Shown here: in pieces, positions 61,190 to 64,000 of the stretch | Layout: each line of letters opens with the position of its first letter | How positions within the stretch are numbered: the first letter of the stretch is position 1 | Source: DASYAN01 sp963727755 | GTDB taxonomy: Bacteria > Chloroflexota > Ktedonobacteria > Ktedonobacterales > Ktedonobacteraceae | Assembly (NCBI GenBank): GCA_963727755.1 | Contig: CAVSHN010000015.1 | Coordinates: 434,001-498,000 of the forward strand | Direction: 5' to 3' | Length of the DNA: 64,000 bases | The notes under the pieces: generated by a model | Seen by the model: the letters and a program-made list of their open reading frames with translations, nothing else | Told to the model about the DNA's origin: nothing | Databases searched by the model: none | Position numbers and translations under genes: made by a program

Positions 61190-62827
61190 GTGGCAAAGCG
61201 ATTACAATTTGAAGAGCAGGCACGTGCCTCCCTTAAGAGAGGGTTGGACGTTCTTGCTAGCGCAGTTCGCATAACAATTGGACCCAAGGGACGCAATGTT
61301 GTGTTGGATAAGAAATTTGGCGCCCCTACTATCACGAATGATGGCGTGACTATCGCTCGCGAGATTGAATTGCCTGATCCATTTGAGAATATGGGTGCAC
61401 AGTTACTCAAAGAGGCTGCGACTAAGACAAATGATGTGGCTGGCGATGGGACTACGACCGCAACTGTGCTGGCATATGCCATCGTTAATGAGGGCTTAAA
61501 GAATCTCGCAGCTGGCGCAAACCCCATGATCTTACGCCGTGGTCTAGAGAAAGCGGCTGAGGCTGTTATTGCAGAGATCCGCGCACAAAGCAAACCTGTT
61601 GAGGGTAAGGAAGAGATTGCTCAGGTTGCGGCTATTTCAGCTAGTTCCGAAGAGATCGGCACGTTGATTGCTGAGGTGATGGATAAGGTCGGCAAAGATG
61701 GTGTGATCACTGTCGAAGAAGGCCGTGGTATCGCGATGGAAAAAGAGTATACTGAGGGTATGCAGTTCGATCGCGGCTTCATCTCCCCTTATATGACAAC
61801 CAATCAAGAGCATACAGAAGCCGAACTCAATGATCCCTATATCCTTATCACTGATAAGAAGATTAGCGCAATCGCCGATATTCTGCCCCTGCTGGAGAAA
61901 GTATTACAGAGTGGCCGCAAGGAGTTGGTGATTATTGCCGAGGACGTCGACGGTGAGGCATTAGCTACCCTGGTAGTCAATCAGATGCGTGGTGCCTTTA
62001 AGGTTCTGGGTGTCAAAGCTCCTGGTTTTGGCGATCGCCGCGATGCGATATTAGAAGATATTGCCATTTTAACTGGCGCAACTGTGATCACAGAGAAACA
62101 GGGTCGGAAGCTAGAAAATGCTACTCTGCGTGACCTTGGTCGTGCTCGTATTGTAATGGCAACTAAAGATTTTACGACGATTGTTGAAGGTGCTGGTTCT
62201 CAGAAGCAAATTAAGAGTCGCATTGCTCAGTTGCGTGTGTTAATTAGTGATACGACGAGTGATTACGATCGTGAGAAGTTGCAGGAGCGTCTGGCTAAAC
62301 TTGCTGGTGGTGTTGGCGTGATCAAAGTTGGAGCGGCGACTGAGGTAGAGTTGAAAGAGAAGAAGCATCGCGTTGAAGATGCACTCTCTGCTACCCGTGC
62401 AGCCATTGAAGAGGGTATTGTTCCCGGTGGTGGCTCTGTGCTGGTGGCAGCAATCCCTGCCCTTAACAATCTGCACCTCTCAGGTGATGAGGCTACAGGT
62501 GCCAATATCTTGCGCCGTGCTCTGCAGGAGCCACTACGCCAGATTGCGGAGAATGCTGGCAAAGATGGAGCTGTGGTTGCCGCTAGAGTCGCGGATAGTC
62601 CTCGTGGCTATGGCTTCAACGCCCTTACTGGTGAGTATGTCGATATGCTCAAGGCTGGCATCATCGATCCCGTCAAGGTCACTCGCAGTGCTCTGCAGAA
62701 TGCCGTGAGCGTTGCAACGATGGTCTTGACAACGGATACGTTGATTGCAGATAAGCCTGAGGATGTTCCTGCTCTTCCTGCTGGCGGTATGCCCGGTATG
62801 GGTGGCATGCACGGCATGGGAATGTAG
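61190..62827 (+). CDS. groEL: Chaperonin GroEL
   Basis: 545 residues, GTG start 61190 after AAGAGGAG. Signatures: KRGLDVLASAVRITIGPKGR, DGVTIAREIELPDPFENMGA, DVAGDGTTTATVLA (ATP site), AAIEEGIVPGGGSVLV, and the Gly/Met-rich C terminus (GMPGMGGMHGMGM). Folds newly made proteins with GroES. Confidence 0.98.
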   Translation: MAKRLQFEEQARASLKRGLDVLASAVRITIGPKGRNVVLDKKFGAPTITNDGVTIAREIELPDPFENMGAQLLKEAATKTNDVAGDGTTTATVLAYAIVNEGLKNLAAGANPMILRRGLEKAAEAVIAEIRAQSKPVEGKEEIAQVAAISASSEEIGTLIAEVMDKVGKDGVITVEEGRGIAMEKEYTEGMQFDRGFISPYMTTNQEHTEAELNDPYILITDKKISAIADILPLLEKVLQSGRKELVIIAEDVDGEALATLVVNQMRGAFKVLGVKAPGFGDRRDAILEDIAILTGATVITEKQGRKLENATLRDLGRARIVMATKDFTTIVEGAGSQKQIKSRIAQLRVLISDTTSDYDREKLQERLAKLAGGVGVIKVGAATEVELKEKKHRVEDALSATRAAIEEGIVPGGGSVLVAAIPALNNLHLSGDEATGANILRRALQEPLRQIAENAGKDGAVVAARVADSPRGYGFNALTGEYVDMLKAGIIDPVKVTRSALQNAVSVATMVLTTDTLIADKPEDVPALPAGGMPGMGGMHGMGM

Positions 62828-62866
62828 GCACGATTGCCATTTCGCTGGGTGTGTGTAACATTTTTG

Positions 62867-63179
62867 CGGGCGCAATGAATTGGGCCCCTACAAATTGTGC
62901 AATGAATTGCAAGTAAGGCAAATTCATTGTGCCATTTGGAGGGACCCAATTGGTGATTCTGATGGGAAATGATGCCCGGACAACAATGATCTGGGCCAAA
63001 GCGCATGGTTACCCACAGGCGCCCCTATCTCTACACGCAATAAATTGCCAGAGAATATGCCTATGAGACCTATAGGGCCAAAAATTGCATATTCATCATC
63101 AGATGAAAAACGGATGAGAGATTTGCGGCAATCCCCCGATTTATTAGGAGAAAAGGTAGGGCCCGATTTATCGCGCCCG
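62867..63179. repeat. MITE-like element with ~24-bp inverted ends
   Basis: Left end CGGGCGCAATGAATTGGGCC, then CCTAC (62867-62891). The right end (63156-63179) reads GTAGGGCCCGATTTATCGCG, then CCCG, the inverse complement of a near-identical end. Internal fragments ACGCAATAAATTGCC (63032) and GGCAATCCCCCGATTTATTA (63127) look like further diverged copies. Non-coding. Confidence 0.75.
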
Positions 63180-63185
63180 TCTGAT

Positions 63186-63404
63186 TTATCGTGCTCGCTT
63201 TACCAGTTCACTAGATGGAGGGAGAAAGTCTTTTACACGCTCCCCTATCTGCAACGGTTCATCAGTGTAATCGGTTTGCCTGTTCATAGTACCACCACGA
63301 GTCTTTGCTACATCTCTCAGAGCGGCAGTGAATAGTTCCATATCTCCCTCTTCCAAACATGCTTCCAGATAGAGAGCCGCTTCCTCGGGATCTTTCAGAG
63401 AGTG
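63186..63404 (-). pseudogene. Antitoxin remnant cut by the IS5-type element
   Basis: On the minus strand an open frame without its own start reads LKDPEEAALYLEACLEEGD then FTAALRDVAKTRGG. This resembles the N-terminal part of COG3636 addiction-module antidote proteins, which normally go on into an HTH. It then reads MNRQTDYTDEPLQIGERVKD and FLPPSSELVKRAR, like the N terminus of small CopG/BrnA-type antitoxins, and stops at 63186. The two pieces are in one frame. The 5' end is lost at the transposase boundary (63405). Confidence 0.5.
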
Positions 63405-64000
63405 TCAGCTTAGCATCGCAGCCGGGAAGGCAGGAACCAGATGCGAAAGCATGCGTCGAGAAGCCGAGAGTTTGATAAAAGCCTCTGAACTGGAAGGGAG
63501 CCCCTCATGATCGCGAGCGAGGCGGCGCCATCGCATCAGCCAGGCAATGCTACGCTCCACGATCCATCTCTTGGGAAGAACGGTAAAGCCTTGCGCAGAA
63601 TCCTTGGTCTTTGGATGGGGTTCGAGCAAGCTCTCGTCGCGAGCTGTGCCCAAACGCCGCACTATTTGAACGTCCCACCCGAATTGTTCTTTAACCCACT
63701 CAAGAAACTTACCCCCGTAATGACTATCACCCCAAAGCACGGAAAGTCTGGGAAAGAGGCCAGACAGCGGCTCAAGGAGTTCTTTGCCTCCAGACAAGTC
63801 CGAAGTGCTGGCTGCTGTCACCTTCACAGCCATCAGATCCCCTTGGGTATCCACAAGCAAGTGCTTTTTGCGTCCCCAGATTTTCTTGCCTGCGTCATAG
63901 CCCTTCTCGGGCCCTCGAACGGCACTGGTTTTGATCGACTGGCTGTCAATCACTGCCGCACTGGGCTCTTCGTCTCGCCCTTGCTTTTTGCGCTTCTGTT
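63405..64000 (-). CDS. IS5-family DDE transposase (runs off the window)
   Basis: Catalytic-domain fragment reading from beyond 64000: SAAVIDSQSIKTSAVRGPEK, with Asp of DSQSIK as the first DDE residue. It continues GRKKHLLVDTQGDLMAVKV, LWGDSHYGGKF (second Asp) and WIVERSIAWLMRWRRLARDH (Glu), then ends AAMLS. This is the IS5 group Y(2)R(3)E(6)R pattern. The start and upstream end are outside the window. Its 3' end abuts an antitoxin remnant. Confidence 0.88.
   Translation of the reverse strand, partial: QKRKKQGRDEEPSAAVIDSQSIKTSAVRGPEKGYDAGKKIWGRKKHLLVDTQGDLMAVKVTAASTSDLSGGKELLEPLSGLFPRLSVLWGDSHYGGKFLEWVKEQFGWDVQIVRRLGTARDESLLEPHPKTKDSAQGFTVLPKRWIVERSIAWLMRWRRLARDHEGLPSSSEAFIKLSASRRMLSHLVPAFPAAMLS

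Noticed and set aside
63045..63335. 96-codon plus-strand frame
   Set aside because: Overlaps the MITE-like element and lies antisense to the antitoxin remnant.

Overview
This window looks like a chromosome segment of a Chloroflexota bacterium, most likely a Ktedonobacteria-type organism. That is inferred from a tandem array of very large MalT-type LuxR regulators, solitary Ser/Thr kinases, an MprF-like lysyltransferase, a PolX with a PHP domain, and a bacterial secE-nusG-rplKAJL block preceded by tRNAs, tuf and rpmG. No 16S rRNA is present, so the assignment is not proven.

Layout. 1-11406 (+): five related MalT/LuxR-like ATPase regulator copies, the first only a 3' tail, arranged as two direct ~5.6-kb units. 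11477-13005 (-): a TPR-regulator remnant and a small membrane protein. 13607-19737 (+): MprF-like protein, small membrane protein, holA, membrane alpha/beta hydrolase, MidA-like methyltransferase. 19780-20927 (-): decayed SGNH hydrolase. 21150-22558: IS200/IS605-type element with a broken tnpB. 22640-23632 (+): zinc-ribbon membrane protein. 23705-29089 (-): glycosyltransferase, a short-repeat block, then response regulator - hypothetical - polX - rplY. 29361-36652: accessory region with a 67-bp tandem array, a TIR remnant, a second IS200/IS605-like derivative and a large solitary N6-adenine methyltransferase. A pair of ~188-bp direct repeats brackets most of it. 36698-38032 (-): FAD oxidase. 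38530-50716 (+): pcrA, tRNA-Tyr, tRNA-Thr, tuf, rpmG, secE, nusG, rplK, rplA, rplJ, rplL, rpsO, pnp and a family-4 uracil-DNA glycosylase. 50788-60383: coiled-coil protein, two Ser/Thr kinases, a DUF433 antitoxin-like protein, a HEAT-repeat/coiled-coil protein and an apparently circularly permuted cytosine-5 methyltransferase. 60711-62827 (+): groESL with promoter and CIRCE operator. 62867-64000: a MITE-like element, an antitoxin remnant and an IS5-type transposase running off the end.

Many reading frames are broken by one-base indels, mostly insertions, or by single stop codons. These include rplA and pnp, which should be functional. Some breaks are therefore probably sequence errors, and 'pseudogene' calls on genes with a single lesion are provisional. 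The MalT copies and the SGNH gene carry several lesions each and are more likely to be truly decayed.

The most unusual signals are: the duplicated, mosaic MalT array with HTH-less/HTH-bearing pairs joined by ATGA overlaps; a 67-bp array built from 9-bp sub-repeats; a MITE-like family with conserved ends, one copy lying between rplA and rplJ; a promoter-like block followed by a foldable RNA ending in nine T's upstream of a kinase, with the block repeated before the HEAT/coiled-coil gene; and the permuted cytosine methyltransferase.
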